64,000 nucleotides of DNA, taken from assembly GCF_013409205.1 (NCBI RefSeq), contig NZ_JACCAE010000001.1, forward strand, positions 1,364,001-1,428,000. Reading direction: 5' to 3'. The notes below the pieces were generated by a model. The model was not told the origin of the DNA and made no database searches. It was given only the letters and a program-made list of their open reading frames with translations. Source of the stretch: Janibacter cremeus (GTDB lineage Bacteria > Actinomycetota > Actinomycetes > Actinomycetales > Dermatophilaceae). The stretch's first letter is position 1. Each line of letters opens with the position of its first letter. A program made the translations under genes and the position numbers. This document shows, in pieces, positions 34,090 through 42,516 of the stretch.

Positions 34090-35505
34090 CTACAGCGTGG
34101 GGCGTCGGGCTCCGACATTGGTCAGACGCTCATAGGCGTGAGCGATCGACAACAGCCGTCGCTCACTGTTGGCAGATGTCACGATCTGCAGTCCGACCGG
34201 CCATCCCTGCGCGGTGAATCCAGCTGGGACCGACATGGCCGGGCACCCGGTCACCGTGATGAGGAAAGCCGAGCGCATCCAGTCCAGATACGTCTCCTGC
34301 ACCTGACCATTGATGTCGGCCGGGTACTCCTGGTCGGCGGGGAAGGGCGGCACCTGGCTGACCGGCAGCACCAGGGCGTCGTACTCCTGGAAGAACAGCC
34401 GCATCCGCTCGGCCAGGGTCGAGCGCTGCCGGTACCCGCGGGCGATGTCTGCTCCGGTGAGCGCCTCGCCGGCGCGGATGTTGTCGGCCAAGGACTCCTT
34501 GAACTTCCCGGGATGCTCGGCCAGCAGCTGACCGTAGGACGCCTGGAAGTGCCAGGCCCGCAGCGTGCGGAAGGTGTCCTCGGCCTCGCGCAGGTCCGGC
34601 GCCGTCTCAGCGACCCGGGCGCCGGCCTGCTCGAGGGCCTCCCCCTGGGCCCGCACGATCGCCGCCACGTCCGCATCGACCTCGAAGGCGCCACCCAGGT
34701 CGATCGACATCGCGATCCGCAGGTCGCCGAGATCGATCGGGTCGATCACATCGAAGACCTCCCCCGGCGCCTGCTGGGAGATCGGTACCCGTTCGGTGGG
34801 CCCCGCCATGACGGACAGCAGCAGGGCCAGGTCGTCGACGCTGCGAGCCAGCGGCCCCTGCACCGAGATCGCCTCCCAGTGATTGGGGTTGGGCCACTGC
34901 GGCACCCGCTGGAACGAGGGCCTCATCCCGACGACATTGCAGAACGACGCCGGGTTGCGCAGCGAACCGCCCATGTCACTGCCATCGGCGAGCGGGACCA
35001 TGCCGCTGGCCAGGGCCGCGGCCGAACCCCCGCTCGACCCTCCGGCGGATCGACTGAGGTCGTAGGGGTTGTAGGTCGTACCGAACAACGGGTTGAAGGT
35101 ATGGGATCCGGACGCGAACTCCGGTGTGTTGGTCTTCCCGACGGTGATCGCACCGGCGGCCCTGACCCGCTCGACGAGCAGTTCATCGCGCTCGGGCACA
35201 TGGTCGGCGCGGACCGGCGACCCGGACGTCGACAACCAACCGCCGACCTCGTGCGTGTCCTTGACCGCGAAGGGCAGTCCGTGCAACGGCCCCACGTCCT
35301 CGCCGCGGGCGAGCTGCTCGTCCGCCTGCGCCGCTGCCGCCCGGGCGCGCTCGGGATCCGCGCTGACGATGGCGTTGACGCGCGGATTGGTCTGCTCGAT
35401 GCGATCGAGGTGGAGCTCGAGCAGTTCCCGGGCAGAGACCTCCTTGGCCCGTACCGCGTCACGCATCGCTCGCGCGCTGGAAAAGTGGTCGATGGGCTCA
35501 CTCAT
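34090..35505 (-). CDS. Amidase-signature hydrolase (candidate malonamidase or ureidomalonase)
   Basis: A 471-aa amidase-signature enzyme. The Ser-cisSer-Lys triad is visible as Lys82 (PFAVKDTHEVGG), Ser157 (AGGSSGGSAAA) and Ser181 (DMGGSLRNPA). The 24-residue spacing between the two serines equals that of malonamidase E2 (Lys62, Ser131, Ser155). The family hydrolyses linear amides. Within a pathway that would generate ureidomalonate or malonamate, it could be ureidomalonase (malonate plus urea) or malonamidase (malonate plus ammonia). Fourteen bases downstream of the coxG stop, so in the Mo-hydroxylase transcript. Confidence 0.85.
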   Translation of the reverse strand: MSEPIDHFSSARAMRDAVRAKEVSARELLELHLDRIEQTNPRVNAIVSADPERARAAAAQADEQLARGEDVGPLHGLPFAVKDTHEVGGWLSTSGSPVRADHVPERDELLVERVRAAGAITVGKTNTPEFASGSHTFNPLFGTTYNPYDLSRSAGGSSGGSAAALASGMVPLADGSDMGGSLRNPASFCNVVGMRPSFQRVPQWPNPNHWEAISVQGPLARSVDDLALLLSVMAGPTERVPISQQAPGEVFDVIDPIDLGDLRIAMSIDLGGAFEVDADVAAIVRAQGEALEQAGARVAETAPDLREAEDTFRTLRAWHFQASYGQLLAEHPGKFKESLADNIRAGEALTGADIARGYRQRSTLAERMRLFFQEYDALVLPVSQVPPFPADQEYPADINGQVQETYLDWMRSAFLITVTGCPAMSVPAGFTAQGWPVGLQIVTSANSERRLLSIAHAYERLTNVGARRPTL

Positions 35506-35519
35506 GGACTCGTCCTCTC

Positions 35520-36173
35520 TCAGCGGCGGCGCGACGTCAGCGCACCCGCCACGACGCCTGCCAACATGACAGCGGCACCCACGACGACACCCTTGAGGAA
35601 GTCGTCGGTGGACCCGGCCGGCGCAGCCTTCGCCGGAGGCGCGTAGGTGGCCCCCACACCGGCGACCTGCTGCGGTGCAGCAGGGGTCTCGGCGCCCGCG
35701 GCCGTGGGCTCGACGACCGCAGCCGGGGCCTCAGTGCCCGTGAGCACCTTGTTGATGGAACCGAAGAACTCTCCGGCCAGGCGCTTGCTGACCGAGGTCA
35801 GCATCCGTTGACCGACTCCGCCGACCATGCCGCCGACGGCCGCATCGGCGTCATAGCTGAGAGCGGTGGTCCCGCCCTCGCCGGGCTCGAAGCGCACCAG
35901 GACCGTCACACCGATGGTGCCGGCCGATCCGGCGGCGTCGACGCGCATCGTCAACGCGGAGTGCGGCTCCAGATCAGTCAGCTGCACCTTCCCCTTGTAG
36001 GTGCCCTTGATCGAGGCCACTCCGGCCGTGACGGTCAACGCGTAGGCGTTCTCCCCGGTGGACTCCAGCAACTCACAGCCGGGGATCGTTCGGATGAGGA
36101 CCTCGGGCGACAGCAGTGCGTCCCAGACCTTCTCCGGTGGGGCTTCGAGCTGTGCTGATCCGGAAAGCTTCAC
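35520..36173 (-). CDS. CoxG-like SRPBCC protein with C-terminal membrane anchor
   Basis: A 217-aa protein. Residues 1-145 form the SRPBCC/CoxG fold (MKLSGSAQLEAPPEKVWDALLSPEVLIRTIPGCELLE, then GTYKGKVQLTDLEPHSALTMRVDAAGSAGT). A Pro/Ala-rich linker leads to a C-terminal transmembrane helix VVVGAAVMLAGVVAGAL and a basic end. CoxG recruits CO dehydrogenase to the inner membrane, so this protein may do the same for the hydroxylase whose large subunit overlaps its start by 4 bases. That overlap shows co-translation. Confidence 0.9.
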   Translation of the reverse strand: MKLSGSAQLEAPPEKVWDALLSPEVLIRTIPGCELLESTGENAYALTVTAGVASIKGTYKGKVQLTDLEPHSALTMRVDAAGSAGTIGVTVLVRFEPGEGGTTALSYDADAAVGGMVGGVGQRMLTSVSKRLAGEFFGSINKVLTGTEAPAAVVEPTAAGAETPAAPQQVAGVGATYAPPAKAAPAGSTDDFLKGVVVGAAVMLAGVVAGALTSRRR

Positions 36174-38575
36174 TTGGCGGGCCTTTCAACGTCTTTGTCG
36201 TGTTCGTGTTCGAGTCGCAGCGCGTACAGCTCCGACGGGGAGATGGGCATCGCGGTGATCGGGAAGCCCTCGGCGTCCTCGATCGCAGAGGCGAAGACCG
36301 CGGAGGTGGGGATGACCCCGGCCTCCCCGGCACCCTTCAGCCCCAGCGGGTTCAGCGGGGAAGGAGTCTCCTGGTGGTCGACCTCGATCTCGTCGGGCAC
36401 CTCGGTGACGTAGGGCATCAGGAAGTCCATGAACGAGGCGTTCTGCAGCTGGCCGTACTCGTCGTAGGCCATCCGTTCGTACAGGGCGCCACCGACGCCC
36501 TGGGCCACGCCGCCGTGGATCTGTCCCTCGACGATCTTCGGGTTGATCAGCGTGCCGCAGTCGTGGACCACCGCGTACCGCAGGATCTTGATCTCGGCGG
36601 TCTCGGGATCGGTCTCCACGATCACGGCGTGGATCCCACTGGCGAAGGTGCAGCGCATCGGCGAGTAGTAGTCCTTGCCCTCCAACCCCGGCTCGTCGTC
36701 CTCATCGACCGGTGGCTTGTTCGGGTCACCCACCGCGAACTGGGTCGCGGCACTGGATGCCTCGTCGAAGGCGTAGCGCAGCGGGTTGGAGAGCACGGCC
36801 AACGTGCCCAGCTCGATCTGGCTCTGCGGCGCGCCCTTGACCCGAACGATGCCGTCGGCGATCTCCAGGTCGTCGACGTCGGCCTCGAGGGCCTCCGCAG
36901 CAATCCGCAACGCCTTCTCCCGTGCGTTGCGAGCGGCCAACGCGATGGCCGAGCCGCTCATGACGGCCGCTCGGGAGGCGAAGGTCCCCACGGAGTACGG
37001 GGATCGTCGGGTGTCACCGGTGACCACCTCGACGCTCTCGAAGGGCACCCCGAGCTCGTCCGCGACGATCTGCGCGAACGCGGTCTGGTGGCCCTGCCCC
37101 TGGCTGGTCAGACCGGTGGAGACCTTGACCTTGCCGGTGGTCTCGACGTGCACGTGTCCGCCCTCGTAGGGTCCGACACCGGTGCCCTCGACGTAGCAGG
37201 CGATCCCGATGCCGACCTTGCGGCCAGCGGCTCGTGCCTCCTCGCGATATGCCTCGAAGTCCTCCCAGTCGATGAGGGCCTTGGCCTTGTTCATCAGCTC
37301 CGGGTAGTCGCCGGAGTCGTAGATCAGCGGCCGGCCATCCTGGAAGAGCAGATCGCCCTGTGCGTACGGGAAGTCTTCGGGTTGGATGAAGTTGGCCTCG
37401 CGCACCGCGACACGGTCCTTGCCCAGGTGAGCGGCGATGGCATCCATCGTGCGCTCCATCGCGTACACGCCTTGTGGCCTGCCGGCGCCGCGGTAGGGGG
37501 TGACGATCACCGTGTTGGTGTACAGGCTCTCGAAGGTCACCGAGTAGTTCGGCGGCTTGTACGGCCCGAGCAGCTGGGTCGAGGTGATGATCGGGACGAT
37601 GAGGCCATAAGGGGTGTAGGCACCGTTGTCGTGCCAGAAGTACACCGAGAGGCCCTGCATCCGCCCTTCGTCATCGAATCCGACCTCGATGTGCTGCTCC
37701 TGGCCGCGCTCGTGGGCAGCGGAGATGAAGTGCTCACGCCGGTCCTCGATGAACTTGACCGGATGGCGTAGTGCCTTGGCAGCCATCGGGACCAGCAGTT
37801 CCTCGGGCCACGGGTGCATGATCTTGACGCCGAATCCGCCGCCGACGTCGGGGGTGACCACATCGACCTGACCGAGGTCGAGGCCGAGCTTGGACGCGAC
37901 GGCCGCGCGCACTCCGGTGGACGTCTGGGTCGAGGTCCACACGCTCATGCGGTTCAGGTCCTCATCCCACCGGGCGACCGTCCCACGCCCCTCCAGAGGC
38001 ATCGACGCACTGCGCTCGATGGTGAAGTCCAGACTCAGACGATGGGGCGCCGCGTCGATCGCCGCGTCGGCGTCACCGAAGGACTGGTGCATCGTGGCGG
38101 CCTTGTTGGCCGGCACGTCCGCGTGGACCAGGTCGCGCGCAGCGCGAGCCGCTGGGATACCCACGACCGGAGTCAGGAGCTTGTACTCGACCTCGATGCG
38201 GTCGACCGCGTCCTCGGCGATGTACCGGTTGTCGGCGACGACGACGGCGATCGCCTCGCCGACGTAGTTGACCTCGTCCTTGGCCAGCGTGTACTGGGTG
38301 CGCCCGTGGGTGAGTGTCGGGTGTGGGATGAGCAACGGCAGCGGCTCGGCCAGGGCGCCGGTCAGATCCTCGTAGGTGTAGACCGCATGCACCCCGTGGA
38401 GGTCCAGTACCGCTTCGACGTCGATCGAGACGATCTGCGCGTGCGCATGCGGACTGCGCAGGACGGCCATCTCCAGGGCGCCGGGCACCAGGTCATCGGA
38501 GTAGCGGCCATTGCCGGTCACCAGGCGGTCGTCCTCGACCCGCGGGACGCGCTCGCCCATCATCTTCGTGGTCAT
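36170..38575 (-). CDS. Molybdenum hydroxylase large (Mo-cofactor-binding) subunit
   Basis: An 801-aa xanthine-dehydrogenase/CoxL superfamily subunit from ATG 38575, overlapping the iron-sulfur subunit stop (ATGA). DVVTPDVGGGFGVKI (near residue 245) is the MCD-cofactor loop; PYRGAGRPQGVYAMER (near 358) is the form II-like signature, lacking the Cys of true CO dehydrogenases (AYxCSFR); KGAGEAG near 748 holds the catalytic glutamate. It hydroxylates carbon next to ring nitrogen in heterocycles. With the UraA-type permease and barbiturase-family enzyme, uracil/thymine dehydrogenase is the leading candidate, xanthine or other heterocycles alternatives. Confidence 0.92.
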   Translation of the reverse strand: MTTKMMGERVPRVEDDRLVTGNGRYSDDLVPGALEMAVLRSPHAHAQIVSIDVEAVLDLHGVHAVYTYEDLTGALAEPLPLLIPHPTLTHGRTQYTLAKDEVNYVGEAIAVVVADNRYIAEDAVDRIEVEYKLLTPVVGIPAARAARDLVHADVPANKAATMHQSFGDADAAIDAAPHRLSLDFTIERSASMPLEGRGTVARWDEDLNRMSVWTSTQTSTGVRAAVASKLGLDLGQVDVVTPDVGGGFGVKIMHPWPEELLVPMAAKALRHPVKFIEDRREHFISAAHERGQEQHIEVGFDDEGRMQGLSVYFWHDNGAYTPYGLIVPIITSTQLLGPYKPPNYSVTFESLYTNTVIVTPYRGAGRPQGVYAMERTMDAIAAHLGKDRVAVREANFIQPEDFPYAQGDLLFQDGRPLIYDSGDYPELMNKAKALIDWEDFEAYREEARAAGRKVGIGIACYVEGTGVGPYEGGHVHVETTGKVKVSTGLTSQGQGHQTAFAQIVADELGVPFESVEVVTGDTRRSPYSVGTFASRAAVMSGSAIALAARNAREKALRIAAEALEADVDDLEIADGIVRVKGAPQSQIELGTLAVLSNPLRYAFDEASSAATQFAVGDPNKPPVDEDDEPGLEGKDYYSPMRCTFASGIHAVIVETDPETAEIKILRYAVVHDCGTLINPKIVEGQIHGGVAQGVGGALYERMAYDEYGQLQNASFMDFLMPYVTEVPDEIEVDHQETPSPLNPLGLKGAGEAGVIPTSAVFASAIEDAEGFPITAMPISPSELYALRLEHEHDKDVERPAK

Positions 38576-39084
38576 GATGCGTCCTCCTCTCGCTGGAGTT
38601 CCGCCGCGCGCAGCACCGAGGCCACGATGTTCTGGTACCCGGTGCACCGGCACAGGTTGCCGGCGATCATCTCGCGCGCCTGCTCCTGATCGGGGTCGGG
38701 GTTGTCGCTGATCCCGGCGGCGATGGTCGTGAGGAAGCCGGGGGTGCAGAAGCCGCACTGCAGACCGTGGCAGTCCTTGAAGGCCTGCTGCACCGGCGCC
38801 AGGGTGCCGTCCTGACGGGTCAGCCCCTCGACCGTCGTGATCTCCACGTCCTGGGCGCCGATCGCGAACATCAGGCATGCTCGCGTCGGTTTGCCGTCGA
38901 CGAGGATCGTGCAGGCTCCGCACACGCCGTGCTCGCAGCCCACATGGGTCCCGGTCAACCCGATGTCGTGACGCAGGGCGTCACTCAGCAGACGTCGCGG
39001 CGGGATGTCGATGTCGTAGCTGATGCCATTGACCCGTAGCCGGACGGGGTGGGTCTCTTCACTGATCGGATCGGTCATGCTCAT
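38572..39084 (-). CDS. Molybdenum hydroxylase small [2Fe-2S] subunit
   Basis: A 170-aa subunit with two [2Fe-2S] clusters. The plant-ferredoxin-type cluster is bound by Cys50, Cys55, Cys58 and Cys70 (GCEHGVCGACTILVDG); the second by Cys110, Cys113, Cys145 and Cys147 (LQCGFCTPGF and CRCTGYQNI). All eight ligands are present. It passes electrons from the Mo site to the FAD subunit. Start ATG 39084 (or 39078) overlaps the FAD subunit stop; order FAD-FeS-Mo equals coxM-coxS-coxL. Confidence 0.95.
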   Translation of the reverse strand: MSMTDPISEETHPVRLRVNGISYDIDIPPRRLLSDALRHDIGLTGTHVGCEHGVCGACTILVDGKPTRACLMFAIGAQDVEITTVEGLTRQDGTLAPVQQAFKDCHGLQCGFCTPGFLTTIAAGISDNPDPDQEQAREMIAGNLCRCTGYQNIVASVLRAAELQREEDAS

Positions 39085-39968
39085 GCACTCACCTTCTGCG
39101 CCCCACGGGCGCGTGCGTCCTCGTGCGCCGTCCGCAGCACGCGAGCCGTGAGCGAGCGCGCCAGTTGCGCGCGGTAGTCGGACGTGCCGTGGATGTCGGT
39201 CTCCGGGTCGAGCTGCCCCAGGGCCAGCTCACCGGCAGCAGTCAGCGACCGCTCGTCGACCTGCCCCTCGTCGAAGCACTCGGTGACGTCGACGATGACC
39301 GGCGTCTCCGACACCGAGACGTACCCGGTGCGGGCATGCGTGACCCGTCCCTGCTCGTCGAGGGTCACCACCGCCCCGACACCGCACAGCGCATAGTCAC
39401 CGTGTCGGCGCGCGATCTCGTCGTAGGCGATGCCACTGCCTGCGGCGAGCGCCGGCATGAACGCCTCGACGGCGATCTCCTCCGCCTCGAGGCTCGTCTC
39501 CAACGGTCCGATGAAGAGGTCGGTCGCGGCGATCTCGCGCCGTCCCTGCGTCGAGGCCACCGTCAGGCTCCCACCCGTCAGGCACAGGATCATCGGCATC
39601 TCGCCCGAGGCATCCGCGTGGACGATCGAGCCCACCGTGGTGCCGCGGTTGCGGATCGTGGGGTGGGCCACGTGGGCCAGGGCCGCCGCGATCAGCGGCT
39701 GGACCTCCCGCGCGCCACCGTGCTCCAGCAGGTCGCTGTGCCGCACGATCGCGCCGAACCTCACCCCCGTCTCGTCAACGGTGATGTGGGCCAGGTCCGA
39801 CAGCCCGTTGATGTCGATGAGCAGGGGCACGGAGCTCAGCCGCATCGACATCAACGGGATGAGGCTCTGTCCGCCCGCGAGGACCTTGGCCCCGGGCTCG
39901 GCCGCGAGAGCGGCCAGAGCCCGGTCCAGGGTCTCCGGGCGTTCGTATCGGAAGGGGGCTGGCTTCAT
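39081..39968 (-). CDS. Molybdenum hydroxylase medium FAD-binding subunit
   Basis: A 295-aa subunit with the FAD-binding signature of the family: AKVLAGGQSLIPLMSMRLSS (residues ~28-47) and HVAHPTIRNRGTTVGSIVHADASGEMP (~98-125), with the second AGGQS/TTVGS pair positioned as in CoxM and XdhB. The C-terminal domain (about 180-280) is the CO-dehydrogenase flavoprotein C-terminal fold. It overlaps the permease upstream (ATGA) and the FeS subunit downstream, so transport and oxidation are co-expressed. Confidence 0.93.
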   Translation of the reverse strand: MKPAPFRYERPETLDRALAALAAEPGAKVLAGGQSLIPLMSMRLSSVPLLIDINGLSDLAHITVDETGVRFGAIVRHSDLLEHGGAREVQPLIAAALAHVAHPTIRNRGTTVGSIVHADASGEMPMILCLTGGSLTVASTQGRREIAATDLFIGPLETSLEAEEIAVEAFMPALAAGSGIAYDEIARRHGDYALCGVGAVVTLDEQGRVTHARTGYVSVSETPVIVDVTECFDEGQVDERSLTAAGELALGQLDPETDIHGTSDYRAQLARSLTARVLRTAHEDARARGAQKVSA

Positions 39969-41374
39969 GTGTAGGTCGGGTCCGATTCGTCGATGGTGCG
40001 GGTGTCGTCGCGGTCTGCCGAGTCCACGGAGTCATCCTTGCGATTGACCAAGTGGTAGAGGACGACGACGAGGATGGTGCCGAAGGCGATGCCGCCGAGC
40101 TGGAAGTCCTCGGTGATCTTCAGCGTCACGTCACCGATACCGACGATGAGGCCGGCCGCCAGCGGGACGATGTTGCCGGGGTTGCCGAAGTCGACCCGGT
40201 TGTCCACCCAGATCTTGGCGCCGATGAGACCGATCATTCCGTAGAGCACGACCGTGATGCCGCCCAGGACTCCGCCGGGGATGGCGTTGATGATGACACC
40301 GAACTTGGGCACGAGTCCGAGGATGATGGCCACGATCGCGGCGACGTAGTAGGCAGCCGTCGAGTAGATCCTCGTGGCCGACATGACACCGATGTTCTCG
40401 GCGTACGTCGTCGTCGGCGAGGCACCGACCGAGCTCGCGATAACGGTGGCCAGACCGTCGGCACCCAGCGCCCGCCCCATGTAGGGGTCGAGGTCGTCGC
40501 CGGTCATCTCACCGATGGCCCGCACGTGGCCGGTGTTCTCGGCGATCAGGGCGATCACACCCGGCAGCGCCAGCAGGACGAAGACGAACGAGAAGCTGGG
40601 CCCGTGGATGGCCGAGACGCCGTCGGCCAGCTGCCCGCTGGGCAGCCCGAACCAGGCTGCGTCGCCCAGACCCGCCAGGTTGACCCTGTCGTGGGCAACG
40701 GCCTCACCGCCGCTGGTGGGGGTGACCGAGGTGATCTGGCCGAAGACCAGGTCGGTGATCCAGGACAGGGCGAAGCCGAATACCAGACCGAGGAAGACCG
40801 CGATACGGGCCCAGAAGCCGGGGAACAGCACCGCACCGACCACCAGGAACAGCGTGGTCAGAATGGCGATCCACTGATCCTGCGGCCAGTAGACGTTGGC
40901 GACCACCGGAGCGAGGTTGAATCCGATGAGCATCACGACGCCACCGGTGACCGCAGGCGGCAACACCTTCTTCAGCATTCTCGGGCCGGCGAAGTGGACA
41001 CCCACGCCGACGAGCAGCATCACGACACCAGCGGCCATGATCGCGCCGGTGACGTCTGCCGAGTCACCGCCCTGCGACCGGATCGCCGCGACGACGGCCA
41101 CGAACGCAGCGCTGGTGCCGAGGTAGCTGGGGACCCAGTTCTTGACGATGACGAGGAAGAGGATCGTCATCAAGCCCGAGAAGAGGATGGCGAGGTTGGG
41201 GTCGAGCCCCATGACCACCGGGAAGACGAAGGTCGCGCCGAACATCGCGACCACGTGCTGGGCACCGATACCGATGGTGCGTCCCCAGCTCATGCGCTCG
41301 TGGGGTCCCACCGATTCTCCGGGTGGAGGCGTCTTGCCTCCGTGGACCACCGTCCACTTGAACATGTTCGCCAT
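39965..41374 (-). CDS. NCS2-family nucleobase:cation symporter (UraA/uracil permease branch)
   Basis: A 469-aa membrane protein of about 12-14 helices. NCS2 motifs are clear: GAQHVVAMFGATFVFPVVMGLDP in TM1, VIALIAENTGHVRAIG with the conserved substrate-contacting glutamate, and GASPTTTYAENIGVM, where TTTYAENIGV is characteristic of the UraA/PyrP/RutG branch rather than xanthine/urate UapA-type carriers. Thus a pyrimidine (uracil, thymine or barbiturate) is the most likely cargo. AGGAG precedes ATG 41374. It is first in the Mo-hydroxylase operon, with a promoter probably in 41375-41517. Confidence 0.9.
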   Translation of the reverse strand: MANMFKWTVVHGGKTPPPGESVGPHERMSWGRTIGIGAQHVVAMFGATFVFPVVMGLDPNLAILFSGLMTILFLVIVKNWVPSYLGTSAAFVAVVAAIRSQGGDSADVTGAIMAAGVVMLLVGVGVHFAGPRMLKKVLPPAVTGGVVMLIGFNLAPVVANVYWPQDQWIAILTTLFLVVGAVLFPGFWARIAVFLGLVFGFALSWITDLVFGQITSVTPTSGGEAVAHDRVNLAGLGDAAWFGLPSGQLADGVSAIHGPSFSFVFVLLALPGVIALIAENTGHVRAIGEMTGDDLDPYMGRALGADGLATVIASSVGASPTTTYAENIGVMSATRIYSTAAYYVAAIVAIILGLVPKFGVIINAIPGGVLGGITVVLYGMIGLIGAKIWVDNRVDFGNPGNIVPLAAGLIVGIGDVTLKITEDFQLGGIAFGTILVVVLYHLVNRKDDSVDSADRDDTRTIDESDPTYT

Positions 41375-41517
41375 TGAAAGCTCCTAGGTCGTGAGCGGAA
41401 GTTACCCCCGCAGTAGCCAGAGCCTAGTGTGAGGCGTCACGTGACTCATTGGCGATTGGTGACAAGGGAGTCGGCGATACTATGTAAAGTTCACATCCAC
41501 AAGCATGCTGGGCACAT

Positions 41518-41559
41518 GGATCCACCCAGCAGCGCGTTGTCGCGCTGCTGGGTGGATCC
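41518..41559 (-). terminator. Perfect 19-bp hairpin after the ABC importer operon
   Basis: Arms 41518-41536 and 41541-41559 (starting GGATCCACCCAGCAG) pair perfectly around a TTGT loop. It lies 25 bases past the stop of the last permease gene and upstream of the NCS2 gene; it insulates the two minus-strand units. No T-run. Confidence 0.8.
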
Positions 41560-41583
41560 CTGAACGGCCGATCGTGGCGGGAA

Positions 41584-42516
41584 TCAGCCTGAGAGGCGGC
41601 TCTCTCGGTTGTAGTTAAGTCCCAGGTACTTGGGCTGGCGAGCCCACCGAAAGGCAAACATCATGACGACGAGTGTTGCCACGTACGGCAACATCAGCAC
41701 GAATTGATGCGGTATACCAATACCGGCGACCTGCGCTCGCAACGCCAGCACTTCCATCCCTGCGAAGAACGCCGCACCCGCGACGACGTACTGCGGGCGC
41801 CAACCACCAAGGAAAGCCAACGCAATGACCAGCCATCCACGTCCGCCGACCATGCCCTCGGTGAAGGTCCCGGTGTAGACCATGGGCAGGTATGCACCTG
41901 CCATCGCCATTAGCGCACCACCAGCAACACCAGCCCACATTCGCGTGGAAATCACGTTGATCCCGAGACTGTCGGCCGACTTGGGACTTTCTCCGACGGA
42001 ACGGAACCGCAACCCAGCATTCGTCCGGTACATGAACCAGTAGAGACCAAAGGAGAGGATGAACGCGAAGTACACGACAAGGTCATGATCAAAGAGGACG
42101 GGACCGAAGAAGGGAATGCTCGACAGGCCCGGGATAGCGTATTGCCCGAGAGTTGGGATGAGCGGTGGTTCCAAAGTCACACCTACCACGGCACGGTAGA
42201 GCAAGGTGCCCAACCCCAGCGAGGCAAAGTACAGGGCAAGCCCAACGACGAACTGGTCGAGCCGCAGCATAGTTGTCATGTAGGCCAAGATCAGACCGAA
42301 CACCCCGCCAATGGCGGCCGCCGCGACGAGTCCTGCAGTGTTGCTCTCGACCTTGAAGCTCACGAGGAAGCCGACCGAAGCACCGAGAACCATAAGGCCC
42401 TCCTGCGACACGTTGAACACGCCAGTTCGACCGCTGATAACAGTTCCTTGTGCGGCCAAGAGGAACGGCACCATGGCAGGGATCATCAGAGCGAGGAAAT
42501 CAATAGCAGCACTCAT
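41584..42516 (-). CDS. BMP-type nucleoside ABC transporter permease 2
   Basis: A 310-aa inner-membrane permease with about 8-9 hydrophobic helices, of the branched-chain amino-acid/ribose type. TVISGRTGVFNVSQEGLMVLGA (residues ~25-45) and the cytoplasmic EAA-like FRSVGESPKSADSLGINV are the family landmarks; NupQ/YufQ-like. It overlaps the other permease by 4 bases. Codon and base composition are visibly less GC-rich here (sampled lines ~58-63% GC) than in the flanking genes. Confidence 0.9.
   Translation of the reverse strand: MSAAIDFLALMIPAMVPFLLAAQGTVISGRTGVFNVSQEGLMVLGASVGFLVSFKVESNTAGLVAAAAIGGVFGLILAYMTTMLRLDQFVVGLALYFASLGLGTLLYRAVVGVTLEPPLIPTLGQYAIPGLSSIPFFGPVLFDHDLVVYFAFILSFGLYWFMYRTNAGLRFRSVGESPKSADSLGINVISTRMWAGVAGGALMAMAGAYLPMVYTGTFTEGMVGGRGWLVIALAFLGGWRPQYVVAGAAFFAGMEVLALRAQVAGIGIPHQFVLMLPYVATLVVMMFAFRWARQPKYLGLNYNRESRLSG

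Noticed and set aside
36170-39968. Aerobic CO dehydrogenase (coxMSL)
   Set aside because: The active-site loop is PYRGAGR without the Cys that binds copper in form I enzymes; gene context is nitrogen-ring catabolism.
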